A DNA stretch of 33,138 bases from Porticoccaceae bacterium (GCA_017858135.1 JAFMBY010000020.1:1-33138); one strand, 5' to 3'. Counted from the stretch's first letter, positions 8,268 to 17,007 are shown. The notes: generated by a model not told the origin, from the sequence alone. Numbers and translations: made by a program.

Positions 8268-9182
8268 CTATGAGATATGGCCTATCAGGTGGAGGACTCC
8301 ACTGGTTTTGTTTTGCAGCGAAAAACACTCGCCTTGTGGGTTTTCAGCAGTGTTAAATATGACGTCAGCCGGCAAAAAAAGCGGACGTTGAAATGCTACG
8401 TCAACGCTGTAGCCAGCAGTCGGTAATTTTTCTTCCAGCGCGGCCAAGCAACGCGCCTTGGACCACATACCATGAGCGATCGCCTGCTTAAAACCAAACA
8501 ATCTTGCGGTGATGTCGGATAGATGGATTGGATTATAATCAGCGGAAATTTTGGCGTAACGGCGACCGGTATCAGCGGCAACAGTCCAATACTGAGGATC
8601 ACCTTCAGGCAACGTCTCTTTTTGACGAACCACTGGCACGCCCGTTTTACAGCGATTTAAGTAGGTTGATGTACTCGACCAGACCAGCTGATTGTCAACC
8701 ACTGCCGACACATCAATATCCCATTCAACGCCGCGACTGGTCAGTTCACTGTGGCCAATAGTGGCTTTCATACTAATCGACGCACCAAGATCGAACTCTT
8801 CGAGCACTGAGATACGGTTGCGCAAATGCACCTGGCCCATCGCCTTCATCGGAAAATCGTGCTGAATCAGCAGATTTAATGACAGCGGAAACGCCAACAT
8901 ATGGAGATAGGTTGCCGGAAGCAGCGTATTATCTGCAAAACCACAAACAGACCGATAAGCATGCAGATGGTCCCTGCGAATACGCAGATGGTTGACCTCC
9001 GTGCTCAGCGCCGGCAACACATCGCCAAGCTGGTAGTGCCCAGATTTAAACGCCGCACGCCCAAGCAGGGAAGGCATGTTCGGCAACTGATCAAGCACAA
9101 TAGGGGCAACCCAGGCACGCGAGTCTGCGGGACTGCTATGGGGTTGATTCGTTGTTGGATTAGGTGCGTTCATCTTAGACAT
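8268..9182 (-). CDS. MaoC-like hotdog dehydratase/hydratase
   Basis: The C-terminal half carries the hydratase-2 motif: DYNPIHLSD followed by AIAHGMWSKARCL, the expected Asp/His pair for adding water to an enoyl-CoA. The N-terminal half looks like a second, degenerate hotdog, so it is probably a double-hotdog protein. I place the start at 9182 (304 residues, MSKMNAP) because AGGGAGG lies upstream with an 11-base gap; the in-frame ATG at 9209 would place that sequence inside the coding region and has no ribosome-binding site of its own. It is the first gene of a two-gene unit with the acyl-CoA dehydrogenase and is divergent from an AraC-family regulator, its likely controller. Confidence 0.85.
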   Translation of the reverse strand: MSKMNAPNPTTNQPHSSPADSRAWVAPIVLDQLPNMPSLLGRAAFKSGHYQLGDVLPALSTEVNHLRIRRDHLHAYRSVCGFADNTLLPATYLHMLAFPLSLNLLIQHDFPMKAMGQVHLRNRISVLEEFDLGASISMKATIGHSELTSRGVEWDIDVSAVVDNQLVWSSTSTYLNRCKTGVPVVRQKETLPEGDPQYWTVAADTGRRYAKISADYNPIHLSDITARLFGFKQAIAHGMWSKARCLAALEEKLPTAGYSVDVAFQRPLFLPADVIFNTAENPQGECFSLQNKTSGVLHLIGHIS

Positions 9183-9230
9183 GCTGCGTGAAACCTCCCT
9201 GGTAGTCATTGGCAGTAAAAAAACTCTATT

Positions 9231-9257
9231 TTGTCATTTCGGTCAATTGTGTATGAT
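9231..9257 (+). promoter_or_regulatory. Probable promoter of the AraC-family gene
   Basis: TTGTCA at 9231-9236 and TATGAT at 9252-9257 each match five of six consensus positions, but the spacer is a short 15 bases. The start codon at 9285 lies 28 bases beyond the -10 box. The same 102-base gap must hold the divergent maoC promoter. Confidence 0.45.
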
Positions 9258-9284
9258 GGCCGCTTTGACTCATCTGGTAAGTGT

Positions 9285-10295
9285 ATGTCAGGTTTAACCG
9301 ATGCGGGAACTTTAGTCCGGTTGGCATATCAAGGTTTGGCCAATCTCGGCGTCGATGCCGACGAAGTATTGCGTCGCTCCGGGCTCGACCCGCAACAACT
9401 CTATCAAACTAATTTGCGCACTCAGTTCTCCGCACAACCGCGTTTTTGGAAGGCCGCTGTCGAACTGTCTGGCGACCCCTGTATCGGTTTGCATCTGGGT
9501 GAGAAAATGCCCGTGTATAAAGGCCAGATTCTCGAGTATCTGTTTCTTAGCAGCGCCACCTTTGGTGATGGTCTGCGTCGAGTGATCAATTATCAACGCC
9601 TGATTAGCGATGCATTGCACGGGCAGCTAAGCGAACAGCCAAGGCCGTGCTTAACCAGCTATTTCAGCGACCACCAATACGCCACCTCACACTTGGCTGA
9701 GGCCATGGTGCTGGGCCTGATTAAATCCTTTCAGGCGGTTACCGACGGCGCCTTTAGCGCAGAGCAGATTGTCTTTAACCACGCTCCCAATACTGATATC
9801 AGCGAATATCAACGAATTTTTCAGTGCGATGTGCAATTCAATGCAAAATCATTTCAACTTTATTTCGCTCCAGAGATACTCCATTATCGCTCGTTGAGCG
9901 CTGTGCCAGAGCTGCTAAATCTGCATATGAAAGCCGCCGACCAGCACCTCGCACTGCTGCGGCAACAGGATTTTATTCGCCATGTTCGCGGCCACATTGC
10001 GGCACTGCTGGAAAGCGGAGATGTGACTCTAGAACGGGTTGCCGACCGGCTTGAGATCACACCACGCAATCTCAGACATCAATTAAATACTACCAATACC
10101 AGCTTTCAGCGCCTGCTCAATGATCTTCGACGCTCACTGGCCAGACGCCTGCTGTCGCGTACCGACGAAGAGATCAGTGAAATTGTCTATCTCACCGGCT
10201 TCTCTGAACCGAGCACTTTTTATCGCGCCTTTAAACGCTGGGAGGGAATCACACCGATCGAATACCGCAAGCGTGCCAAAACCAGAAACCCGTAG
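9285..10295 (+). CDS. AraC family transcriptional regulator
   Basis: The reading frame is open from a TTG at 9231, but the ATG at 9285 (MSGLTDAGTLVRLAYQGL) is a better start: it gives 336 residues, the usual length for this group, and a GGTAAG sequence precedes it. The N-terminal ~200 residues match the Arabinose_bd-type effector domain common in regulators of fatty-acid and lipid catabolism. The C-terminus is a double helix-turn-helix AraC domain, with LERVADRLEITPRNLRHQL as first helix pair and ISEIVYLTGFSEPSTFYRAF as second. Divergence from maoC and the acyl-CoA dehydrogenase suggests it activates that pair in response to an acyl substrate. Confidence 0.9.
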   Translation: MSGLTDAGTLVRLAYQGLANLGVDADEVLRRSGLDPQQLYQTNLRTQFSAQPRFWKAAVELSGDPCIGLHLGEKMPVYKGQILEYLFLSSATFGDGLRRVINYQRLISDALHGQLSEQPRPCLTSYFSDHQYATSHLAEAMVLGLIKSFQAVTDGAFSAEQIVFNHAPNTDISEYQRIFQCDVQFNAKSFQLYFAPEILHYRSLSAVPELLNLHMKAADQHLALLRQQDFIRHVRGHIAALLESGDVTLERVADRLEITPRNLRHQLNTTNTSFQRLLNDLRRSLARRLLSRTDEEISEIVYLTGFSEPSTFYRAFKRWEGITPIEYRKRAKTRNP

Positions 10296-10378
10296 TCGCT
10301 AGCATTTCCACCACAAGCTACATGCAGTAGAATGCATAACGAATCATTCACCGCCCAACTCAAAGAGCAACAACCCCT

Positions 10379-13291
10379 ATGACCAATCACCCTGCGTTTG
10401 AGCTTTTGCGCGAGCAAGAGATACCGTCCCTTAATGTCCGCTATCAGGAATACCGCCATCGAGTCACCGGTGCGCAACATATCCATCTTGCCGCAGACAA
10501 CAAAGAGAATGTATTTTTAGTCGCCCTGCGCACGGTGCCAATGGACTCAACCGGCGTTGCCCACATTCTCGAGCACACCGCACTCTGTGGCAGTGAGAAA
10601 TACCCCGTTCGCGACCCGTTCTTTATGATGATCCGGCGTTCGCTGAATACCTTTATGAACGCCTTTACCAGTTCCGACTGGACCGCTTATCCATTTGCCA
10701 GCCAAAATAAAAAAGACTTCAATAATCTACTCAGTGTCTATTTGGACTCAGTATTTTTTGCTCGCCTCGATCCGCTGGATTTTGCTCAGGAAGGCCACCG
10801 TCTCGAATTTGCCGATCCCGCTGATAGCAGTTCTGAACTGACTTATAAAGGTGTCGTATTTAATGAGATGAAAGGCGCCATGAGCTCGATTAACTCGACC
10901 CTCTGGCAGACCATGAGCAAGCACCTCTATCCCACCAGCACCTACCACTACAACAGTGGCGGCGAGCCGGCGGATATTCCGGATCTGACTTACGATCAAT
11001 TTAAAGCCTTCTACAAGACTCACTATCACCCGAGCAACTCAATTTTTATTACCTTTGGCGATATTCCTGCGGCCGAACATCAGGCAACCTTTGAAGAAAA
11101 TGCCCTCAGTCGCTTTGAAAAACTTGACTGCCATATTGCCGTCAACGACGAGCAGCGTTACAGCACGCCGCAGTATTTTGAAGAGACTTACGCCGCGGAT
11201 GATCAAGAACCACTTGAGAACCATACTCACATCGTGCTCTCTTGGCTGCTTGGTGACTCGACCGATTTAGAGGCGACGATGCAGGCGCGACTGCTCGCCA
11301 GCGTGCTGCTCGACAACAGCGGTTCGCCACTGCAAAAGGCCTTAGAGACCACTGCACTGGGCACCTCTCCGTCGCCGATGTGTGGTCTCGAAGACTCGCA
11401 AAAAGAGCTCTGCTTCGCCTGCGGTGTCGAGGGCTCGAATCCACAGCAGGCCGATGCGGTTGAAGCAATGATTCTCGACGTGCTGCGCGATGTCGCCGAC
11501 AATGGCCTGCCCCATGAGCAGGTCGCCGCCAGCCTTCATCAGCTAGAACTGTCTCAGCGCGAGGTCTCCGGTGGTGGCTATCCCTATGGTCTCAATTTGA
11601 TTCTTACCTCATTGACCAGCGCCACTCACCGCGGTGATCCGGTAGATTTATTAAATCTCGATCCGGTACTGGACAAGTTACAACAGCAAATTGAAGATCC
11701 AGAGTTTATTAAATCACTGGCGCGCAATCTGCTGCTCGACAACCAACACCGCATTCGCTTGGTCATGAAGCCCGATCGCGAGTTGGCCCACGGCAAAGAA
11801 CAGGCCGAAAAAGATCGTCTGGCAGCGATTCAAGCCACTCTTAACGACGCAGAAAAACAAGCCATAGTAGACAACGCCGCAGCTCTAAAAGCACGCCAGG
11901 AAATGGACGAAGATCTGGACATTTTGCCCAAGGTCGGTATTGAAGATGTGCCGAAAGACATTGCCTACGCAGAGAAGCACAGCAGCGACAGTTCACCGCT
12001 GCCACTGACCAGCTACAGTGCCGGCACCAATGGGCTGGCTTATCAGCAAATCATTATGCCGATGCCCGCTCTGACTGAAGAGCAAATGGACCTGCTGCCA
12101 CTCTACAGCACCTGCGTCACCGAGATGGGTGTCGGCGACAGAGACTATCAGGCCACCCAGCTTTGGCACTCCAGTGTGGTTGGCGCCTACTCCGCTTCTG
12201 CCTCGGTGCGCAGCGACAAAGACAGACTCGATCAGCTGCACGGTAATATTAGCTTTTCCGCCAAAGGTCTTGCCCGCAATCAGCAGGCGATGAGCGATTT
12301 AATGCACGAGTCGCTGCTCAAGGCACGCTTTGATGAACTGTCGCGACTGCGTGAACTGGTTGCGCAAATCCGCACCCACCGCGAGTCCTCAATCGTTGGC
12401 AATGGCCACGTGCTGGCGATGACCGCAGCAGCCAGCGGACTATCAGCAAACGCCCATTTAAATCAGCGCTGGGGTGGCATGAGCGGACTGGCGCAAATCA
12501 AAGCGCTGGATCAGAGCCTTGAGTCTAAAGACGGTTTAGAGTCTCTGTCAGCGCAGCTCCAGGCCATTCATCAGTTGGTGTTGCAGCAACCGCGACACTA
12601 TTTACTGGTCGCCGAAGCGGATCGACTGGCTGGCTTTAAAGAAAGTATTAACAACACCTTTGCCGGCGATGAGAAACTCGCGGCCGAGGCAAGCAATCTG
12701 ATTGAATACCATCCAACACTGCAATCAGTGCAGCACTGCTGGACTGCCAATACGCAGGTAAGCTTCTGCGCCAAAGCCTATGCCACAGTGCCCTCAAGCC
12801 ATGTCGATGCCGCGGCGTTGACCGTGCTCGGCGGCGTCTTGCGCAATGGTTATCTGCATCGCACCATCCGTGAACAGGGTGGTGCCTATGGTGGCGGTGC
12901 ATCGCAGGACAACCAATCCGGCGCGTTCCGTTTTTACTCCTATCGCGATCCGCGAATTGAAGGCACGCTGGCCGACTTTGATCACTCGATTCAGTGGCTG
13001 CTGGAAAAACCGCTTGGCGACGACAAGGTCGAAGAAGCAATACTCGGTGTGATTGGCAGTCTCGATAAACCAGCCTCACCCGCAGGAGAAGCGATGCAGG
13101 CATTTCATGGCGAACGCAATGGACGCAGCAAAGCCTCCATGGTGGAATTTCGCAATCGCGTGCTAGCGGTGACCGATGCCGATCTCAAGCGTGTTGCCAG
13201 CGATTACCTGCGTCAGGATTTAGCTCAGACGGCAGTGATTACCAATAGCGATCTGGCCAGCAAAACCGGTCTCGATATTATTGCGGTGTAA
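10379..13291 (+). CDS. M16C metalloprotease, presequence-protease (PreP)-like
   Basis: The 970-residue protein has the inverted zinc motif HxxEH as HILEH at 62-66, in AHILEHTALCGSEKYPVRDPF. It continues through the typical M16C blocks (SSDWTAYPFASQNKKDFNN; LTYKGVVFNEMKGAMSS, where the third zinc-ligand glutamate lies) and ends with the domain-4 segment EQGGAYGGGAS, whose Arg/Tyr pair positions substrate. Such proteases close around unfolded peptides in a chamber and degrade free signal or targeting peptides. There is no signal peptide, so it probably acts in the cytoplasm. The next gene, cmoA, starts five bases after its stop, so the two are likely cotranscribed. Confidence 0.93.
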   Translation: MTNHPAFELLREQEIPSLNVRYQEYRHRVTGAQHIHLAADNKENVFLVALRTVPMDSTGVAHILEHTALCGSEKYPVRDPFFMMIRRSLNTFMNAFTSSDWTAYPFASQNKKDFNNLLSVYLDSVFFARLDPLDFAQEGHRLEFADPADSSSELTYKGVVFNEMKGAMSSINSTLWQTMSKHLYPTSTYHYNSGGEPADIPDLTYDQFKAFYKTHYHPSNSIFITFGDIPAAEHQATFEENALSRFEKLDCHIAVNDEQRYSTPQYFEETYAADDQEPLENHTHIVLSWLLGDSTDLEATMQARLLASVLLDNSGSPLQKALETTALGTSPSPMCGLEDSQKELCFACGVEGSNPQQADAVEAMILDVLRDVADNGLPHEQVAASLHQLELSQREVSGGGYPYGLNLILTSLTSATHRGDPVDLLNLDPVLDKLQQQIEDPEFIKSLARNLLLDNQHRIRLVMKPDRELAHGKEQAEKDRLAAIQATLNDAEKQAIVDNAAALKARQEMDEDLDILPKVGIEDVPKDIAYAEKHSSDSSPLPLTSYSAGTNGLAYQQIIMPMPALTEEQMDLLPLYSTCVTEMGVGDRDYQATQLWHSSVVGAYSASASVRSDKDRLDQLHGNISFSAKGLARNQQAMSDLMHESLLKARFDELSRLRELVAQIRTHRESSIVGNGHVLAMTAAASGLSANAHLNQRWGGMSGLAQIKALDQSLESKDGLESLSAQLQAIHQLVLQQPRHYLLVAEADRLAGFKESINNTFAGDEKLAAEASNLIEYHPTLQSVQHCWTANTQVSFCAKAYATVPSSHVDAAALTVLGGVLRNGYLHRTIREQGGAYGGGASQDNQSGAFRFYSYRDPRIEGTLADFDHSIQWLLEKPLGDDKVEEAILGVIGSLDKPASPAGEAMQAFHGERNGRSKASMVEFRNRVLAVTDADLKRVASDYLRQDLAQTAVITNSDLASKTGLDIIAV

Positions 13292-13296
13292 GCATT

Positions 13297-14043
13297 GTGA
13301 GCGACGCTAATAGACCCTCAGCCCGCGACGATCTGTTTGCCAGTCCGCTGGGCAATATCCCGCGCTTCGCCTTTGATCAGGCGGTGGTGGATGTGTTCCC
13401 CGATATGATTCAACGCTCGGTGCCCGGCTATCAGACGATTATTAATCTCTGTGGCGAACTGGCAGCGCGTTTTGTACAGGCCGACAGCAACTGCTATGAC
13501 CTCGGCTGTTCACTGGGCGCCTCATCACTGGCCATTCGTCAGCAAATTCAACAGCCTGGCGTCACCATCGTTGCAGTCGACAACTCTGCGGCCATGCTCG
13601 CACGCTGCCAGACACTGCTGCAATCTGATCAGGCTGCAACAGCGGTAGAGCTCGTAGAAGCGGATATCTGTGATATTGAGATTAACAATGCATCGTTGGT
13701 CGTGATGAATTTTACCCTGCAGTTTATCGCCATTGAAAAGCGACAGGCGCTGCTGGAAAAAATCTATGCAGGCCTCAACCCGGGTGGCTGTCTGGTGATT
13801 TCTGAAAAGCTTTTATTTGAACCCGAATCATTAAACCAGTTGCTCTCGGAACTGCATCATCAGTTTAAAAGCGCTCAGGGTTACAGTGATTTGGAGATCA
13901 GCCAGAAGCGCGATTCACTGGAAAATATTCTTATCCCGGAAACACTCGAGACCCATATCAATAGAATAAAGGCTTGCGGATTTAACTCCGCAAGCCCTTG
14001 GTTTCAATGCTTTAACTTTGCCTCACTAGTCGCTGTTAAATAA
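13297..14043 (+). CDS. cmoA: Carboxy-S-adenosyl-L-methionine synthase CmoA
   Basis: The 248-residue protein has the CmoA layout: DDLFASPLGNIPRFAFDQAVV near the start, the SAM-binding loop DLGCSLGASSLAIR at about 68-81, and NFTLQFIAIEKRQALL. It converts SAM and prephenate into carboxy-SAM, the donor that CmoB uses to make 5-oxyacetyl-uridine at tRNA position 34. The start codon is GTG, five bases after the protease stop, with only a weak ribosome-binding site, which suggests translational coupling. The stop codon directly abuts the stop of the convergent aldehyde dehydrogenase gene, and a terminator-like hairpin for that gene lies within the last 75 bases of cmoA. Its usual neighbour cmoB is about 1.9 kb away. 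Confidence 0.95.
   Translation: MSDANRPSARDDLFASPLGNIPRFAFDQAVVDVFPDMIQRSVPGYQTIINLCGELAARFVQADSNCYDLGCSLGASSLAIRQQIQQPGVTIVAVDNSAAMLARCQTLLQSDQAATAVELVEADICDIEINNASLVVMNFTLQFIAIEKRQALLEKIYAGLNPGGCLVISEKLLFEPESLNQLLSELHHQFKSAQGYSDLEISQKRDSLENILIPETLETHINRIKACGFNSASPWFQCFNFASLVAVK
13964..13996 (-). terminator. Terminator-like hairpin inside the 3' end of cmoA, for the aldehyde dehydrogenase transcript
   Basis: A perfect 10 bp stem (ggcttgcgga at 13971-13980, tccgcaagcc at 13987-13996) encloses a 6-base loop. On the minus strand the hairpin is followed by the T-rich run TTTATTCT. It lies 48 bases past the stop of the minus-strand aldehyde dehydrogenase gene but wholly within cmoA codons. No T-run follows on the plus strand, so it should act for the minus strand only. 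Confidence 0.65.
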
Positions 14044-15477
14044 TCAGCGACTGACCAATCCAGTGATAGTTTTGATCATTTTTTTCACCTTTGGCGTGTA
14101 GGGAGGGTGCATCATATGACCACTACTCCACTTGTCCTGCAACACACTGCGCTCATGTGAAAACGCCTTAAAGCCCCACTCGCCGCCAGACTTTCCAATA
14201 CCACTATTGTTGACACCGCCAAAGGGTAAATTGGGGTGCACAAAGTGCATGACGGTCTGATTGATGCAGGTATCTCCAGCACTGGTCTCCTCGAGTACTT
14301 TGTTGATTGCGGCCTTTTCTCGACCGAAGAAGTAAAGCGCCAAAGGCTTGGGTTTGCTGTTAATAAAATCAATCACCTCATCCAGCTCGCTAAACGTCAT
14401 AATCGGCAGCACTGGACCAAAAATCTCTTCATCCATAATTCGTGAATCGCTGGCCATTCCTTCAATCAGAGTCGGCGCAATAAAACGCTCGGCATCGTCG
14501 ACCTGGCCACCAGAGATCACTTGAGCACCACCGGCCAAGGCATCCGACAACAACCCAGAAATACGGCCATGGTGATTCTGATTCACTACCTGACAGTAAT
14601 CGCCATTGGCTTTAGCATCGCTGCCCTCGCCATACTGTCGCGCCATGCAGCTCTTCAGTTCAACCAGCAGTGCATCTTTGATACTCTCGTGAACAAACAA
14701 ATAGTCCGGCGCGATACAGGTCTGGCCGTTGTTGGTAAATTTACCCCAGGAAACACTGCGCGCGGTTTTCTTCAAATCAGCGCTTTTATCGACAATCACA
14801 GGGCTCTTGCCACCCAGCTCCAGCGTCACCGAGGTGAGATTTTTCGCCGCCGCGGCCATCACATGCTTGCCAACCGCCGGACTACCTGTAAAGAAGATAT
14901 GATCGAAAGGCAGGCTGGTGAGGTAACTCGAGACACTGGCATCGCCTTCGAACAGAGAGACCTCTTCAGGGCGAAATGCCTCTTCGACAATCTCTGCAAT
15001 CACCTTAGACATATTCGGCGTCATCTCCGAGGGCTTGATAATAACCGTGCAACCCGCGGCAATGGCTGACATCATCGGGCCAAAGGTCAGATTAAACGGG
15101 TAGTTCCAAGGCGAGATCACCAGGCTGGTGCCCTTAGGTTCAGTAACAATTTTTGATGAGGTGCCGAGCATGGTCATCGACGCGCTGACTGAAACTGGCT
15201 TCATCCACTTCTTCAATTTCTTACGAATGTGAGACAATTCTGATAACACAATCATAATCTCAGCCATATCCACTTCGGCTTCTGGCTTGCCAAAGTCAGC
15301 GGCGGCCGACGCATAAATCTTGTCATAAGAGGCTTTAAAGGCCTTTTCAAAGCGCGCCAACGCTTCCAGGCGCTGAGCACAGGTGGATTTGCGCAGCTTC
15401 AGTGCATAGCCCTTTTGCATCTCAAAAGCAGTATCAATGGCAGTCTTATTGTCTGCACTCAGTTGTGGATTGGTCAT
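14044..15477 (-). CDS. Aldehyde dehydrogenase, class-3/fatty-aldehyde type
   Basis: The 477-residue protein has the compact ALDH3 architecture. ISPWNYPFNLTFGPMMSAIA and the NAD-binding FFTGSPAVGKHVM are followed by the active-site Glu220 in LELGGKSP and catalytic Cys254 in NGQTCIAPDY. The dimerisation-arm motif EEIFGPVLPI and NLPFGGVNNSGIG are also present. Members oxidise medium- to long-chain or aromatic aldehydes to acids with NAD(P)+; coniferyl-aldehyde dehydrogenases are in the same clade. It is a lone minus-strand gene with slyX upstream in the same direction. It interrupts the plus-strand cmoA-cmoB pair. Its stop abuts the cmoA stop with no intergenic base. Confidence 0.93.
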   Translation of the reverse strand: MTNPQLSADNKTAIDTAFEMQKGYALKLRKSTCAQRLEALARFEKAFKASYDKIYASAAADFGKPEAEVDMAEIMIVLSELSHIRKKLKKWMKPVSVSASMTMLGTSSKIVTEPKGTSLVISPWNYPFNLTFGPMMSAIAAGCTVIIKPSEMTPNMSKVIAEIVEEAFRPEEVSLFEGDASVSSYLTSLPFDHIFFTGSPAVGKHVMAAAAKNLTSVTLELGGKSPVIVDKSADLKKTARSVSWGKFTNNGQTCIAPDYLFVHESIKDALLVELKSCMARQYGEGSDAKANGDYCQVVNQNHHGRISGLLSDALAGGAQVISGGQVDDAERFIAPTLIEGMASDSRIMDEEIFGPVLPIMTFSELDEVIDFINSKPKPLALYFFGREKAAINKVLEETSAGDTCINQTVMHFVHPNLPFGGVNNSGIGKSGGEWGFKAFSHERSVLQDKWSSGHMMHPPYTPKVKKMIKTITGLVSR

Positions 15478-15593
15478 GGAGCTCCCCTAATGGATTAGAT
15501 TATTACTATTTTTGTTTTGTTTGCAGGCTTCTCAGTGCAGCATGGGCCTAAATCTGTGCCACGATATGATATGGCATTTTAACAATCAATTTT

Positions 15594-15627
15594 ATACTGT
15601 TATCGGTCATATACTGTTACCGGTCAC
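15594..15627. repeat. Tandem 17 bp duplication at the 3' end of slyX
   Basis: Two adjacent 17 bp units (15594-15610 and 15611-15627) share 15 of 17 bases, beginning atactgtta. The second unit ends on the last base of the slyX stop codon. The sequence is unrelated to the 17 bp repeat at the left edge of the window, but the unit length and the position against a minus-strand stop are the same. Confidence 0.85.
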
Positions 15628-15848
15628 TAATAGTGCGGCGGCTTCTCGTTCTGCGAGCCATCTCCCTCAGCAGCGACATCTTGAAGCGCCTCCAGACGCT
15701 GCACCATAGATTGGTGCGCCTTGGTCAGTGCGTCAATCTCTTTCTGCTGACGAAAGATCTCCTCACTCAACTCGGCATTAGCCATTTCTTGATAGGCTAG
15801 CTTCTCTTCAAGCTGCTCAAATCGCTGTTCTATTTTGTCACTGTTCAT
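15627..15848 (-). CDS. slyX: SlyX family small coiled-coil protein
   Basis: This 73-residue protein is almost entirely a heptad-patterned coiled coil (EQRFEQLEEKLAYQEMANAEL through QSMVQRLEAL) and ends in the family's conserved tail KPPHY. Length and tail match SlyX, a widespread gammaproteobacterial protein with no established function; in E. coli its gene neighbours slyD. Here slyD is about 12 kb away. It is divergent from cmoB across an 81-base gap and lies upstream of the aldehyde dehydrogenase in the same direction, although the 149-base gap with its own repeat argues against tight coupling. Confidence 0.92.
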   Translation of the reverse strand: MNSDKIEQRFEQLEEKLAYQEMANAELSEEIFRQQKEIDALTKAHQSMVQRLEALQDVAAEGDGSQNEKPPHY

Positions 15849-15897
15849 CGCTTCTAAAACTCTTATTTCTAAGCGTCAAACCATAGCGGAAATACCT

Positions 15898-15903
15898 TAT
15901 AAT
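15898..15903 (+). promoter_or_regulatory. Probable -10 box of the cmoB promoter
   Basis: A perfect TATAAT lies 26 bases before the cmoB start codon. The -35 region at 15875-15880 (GTCAAA) is poor, so the promoter may be weak or assisted. It indicates that cmoB has its own promoter now that it is separated from cmoA. Confidence 0.45.
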
Positions 15904-15929
15904 TTACCACTTAATTTTTAGGTATGCGC

Positions 15930-16919
15930 ATGATTCCAACCTCACTCGATTATGGACCTCTCTTTTCCTGGCTGGAAGAATCCGAACTCAGCGAATGGGG
16001 CCAAGATCTGCCTGAACTGATTGCCAAGCAGCTGCGTCGTGAACGCTGGGGTGATATGCCCGAGTGGGAAGAAACGCTGGCACGGCTGCCAGAGATTGAT
16101 CCACTGCATACTGACTTTAGCAGCGGCGTGCAGATCGGCGATATTAGCCTGATGGACAAAGGCCGGCGACTGGCACTGCAAGCCACCTTGATGGGGCTGC
16201 ACCCATGGCGCAAAGGCCCTTACAATCTATTCGGCATGCATTTGGATACCGAGTGGCGCTCAGATTGGAAATGGGATCGTGTGCTGCCCCATCTGGCATC
16301 CTTAAACGGCCGCACTATTCTCGATGTCGGCTGCGGCAATGGCTACCACTGCTGGCGCATGCTCGGCGCGGGTGCCGAGCGCGTCATTGGCATCGACCCC
16401 TCGGCAAAATTTGTCTTCCAGTTTCATGCCATCAAACGCTTTGCCGGCAATCAGCTGCCGATCGATGTACTGCCATTGGGCATTGAACACATGCCGGAAA
16501 AAATGGCCGCCTTTGACACGGTTTTTTCCATGGGTATTCTCTATCATCGTCGCTCGCCGATGGACCATCTCCGTGAACTGCGACAACTACTGAAACCCGG
16601 TGGTCAACTAGTACTGGAGACCCTAGTGATCGAAGGCGCCGAAGATCAACTATTAGTGCCGCAAGATCGCTATGCCAAAATGCCTAATGTCTGGTTTATA
16701 CCCTCGCCCGATATGCTGCTCGGTTGGATGCGCAAAAACGGGCTCAAGAATCCGCGCATGGTCGATATCAGTGCCACCAGTGTCGACGAACAGCGCTCCA
16801 CCGAGTGGATGAAGTTTGAATCACTCGCCGACTTTTTAGACCCTAATGATCGCAGCAAAACGGTCGAGGGCCATCCAGCGCCAGTGCGAGGCGTATTTGT
16901 TGCCGAGGCACCGTACTAA
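15930..16919 (+). CDS. cmoB: tRNA U34 carboxymethyltransferase CmoB
   Basis: From the ATG at 15930 the protein has 329 residues. An in-frame ATG at 15924 is also possible, but AGG at 15920-15922 is properly spaced only for the second, and that gives an N-terminus (MIPTSLDYGPLF) like known CmoB. Clear CmoB segments are MPWRKGPF-like HPWRKGPYNLFG, HLDTEWRSDWKWDRVLPHL, the SAM loop ILDVGCGNGYHCWRM, FSMGILYHRRSPMDHL, and the end SLADFLDPNDRSKTVEG. CmoB transfers the carboxymethyl group of carboxy-SAM to 5-hydroxyuridine at the wobble position of tRNAs, widening codon reading. It needs CmoA, encoded 1.9 kb upstream beyond two minus-strand genes. Confidence 0.96.
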   Translation: MIPTSLDYGPLFSWLEESELSEWGQDLPELIAKQLRRERWGDMPEWEETLARLPEIDPLHTDFSSGVQIGDISLMDKGRRLALQATLMGLHPWRKGPYNLFGMHLDTEWRSDWKWDRVLPHLASLNGRTILDVGCGNGYHCWRMLGAGAERVIGIDPSAKFVFQFHAIKRFAGNQLPIDVLPLGIEHMPEKMAAFDTVFSMGILYHRRSPMDHLRELRQLLKPGGQLVLETLVIEGAEDQLLVPQDRYAKMPNVWFIPSPDMLLGWMRKNGLKNPRMVDISATSVDEQRSTEWMKFESLADFLDPNDRSKTVEGHPAPVRGVFVAEAPY

Positions 16920-17007
16920 TTCGATGCTACCATTAGAGCAGCGTTTCCAGCCAACACCCCACCCTAACCACCCGTCGTGATCAGGGCACTTTTGAAAAGG
17001 ACTAACT

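Noticed and set aside
6872-8356. Long plus-strand frames opposite the acyl-CoA dehydrogenase gene (up to 242 codons)
   Set aside because: They lie antisense to a gene with full family motifs and show no recognisable domain or ribosome-binding site.
14521-15069. 182-codon plus-strand frame opposite the aldehyde dehydrogenase gene
   Set aside because: It is antisense to active-site-bearing coding sequence with no start signal.
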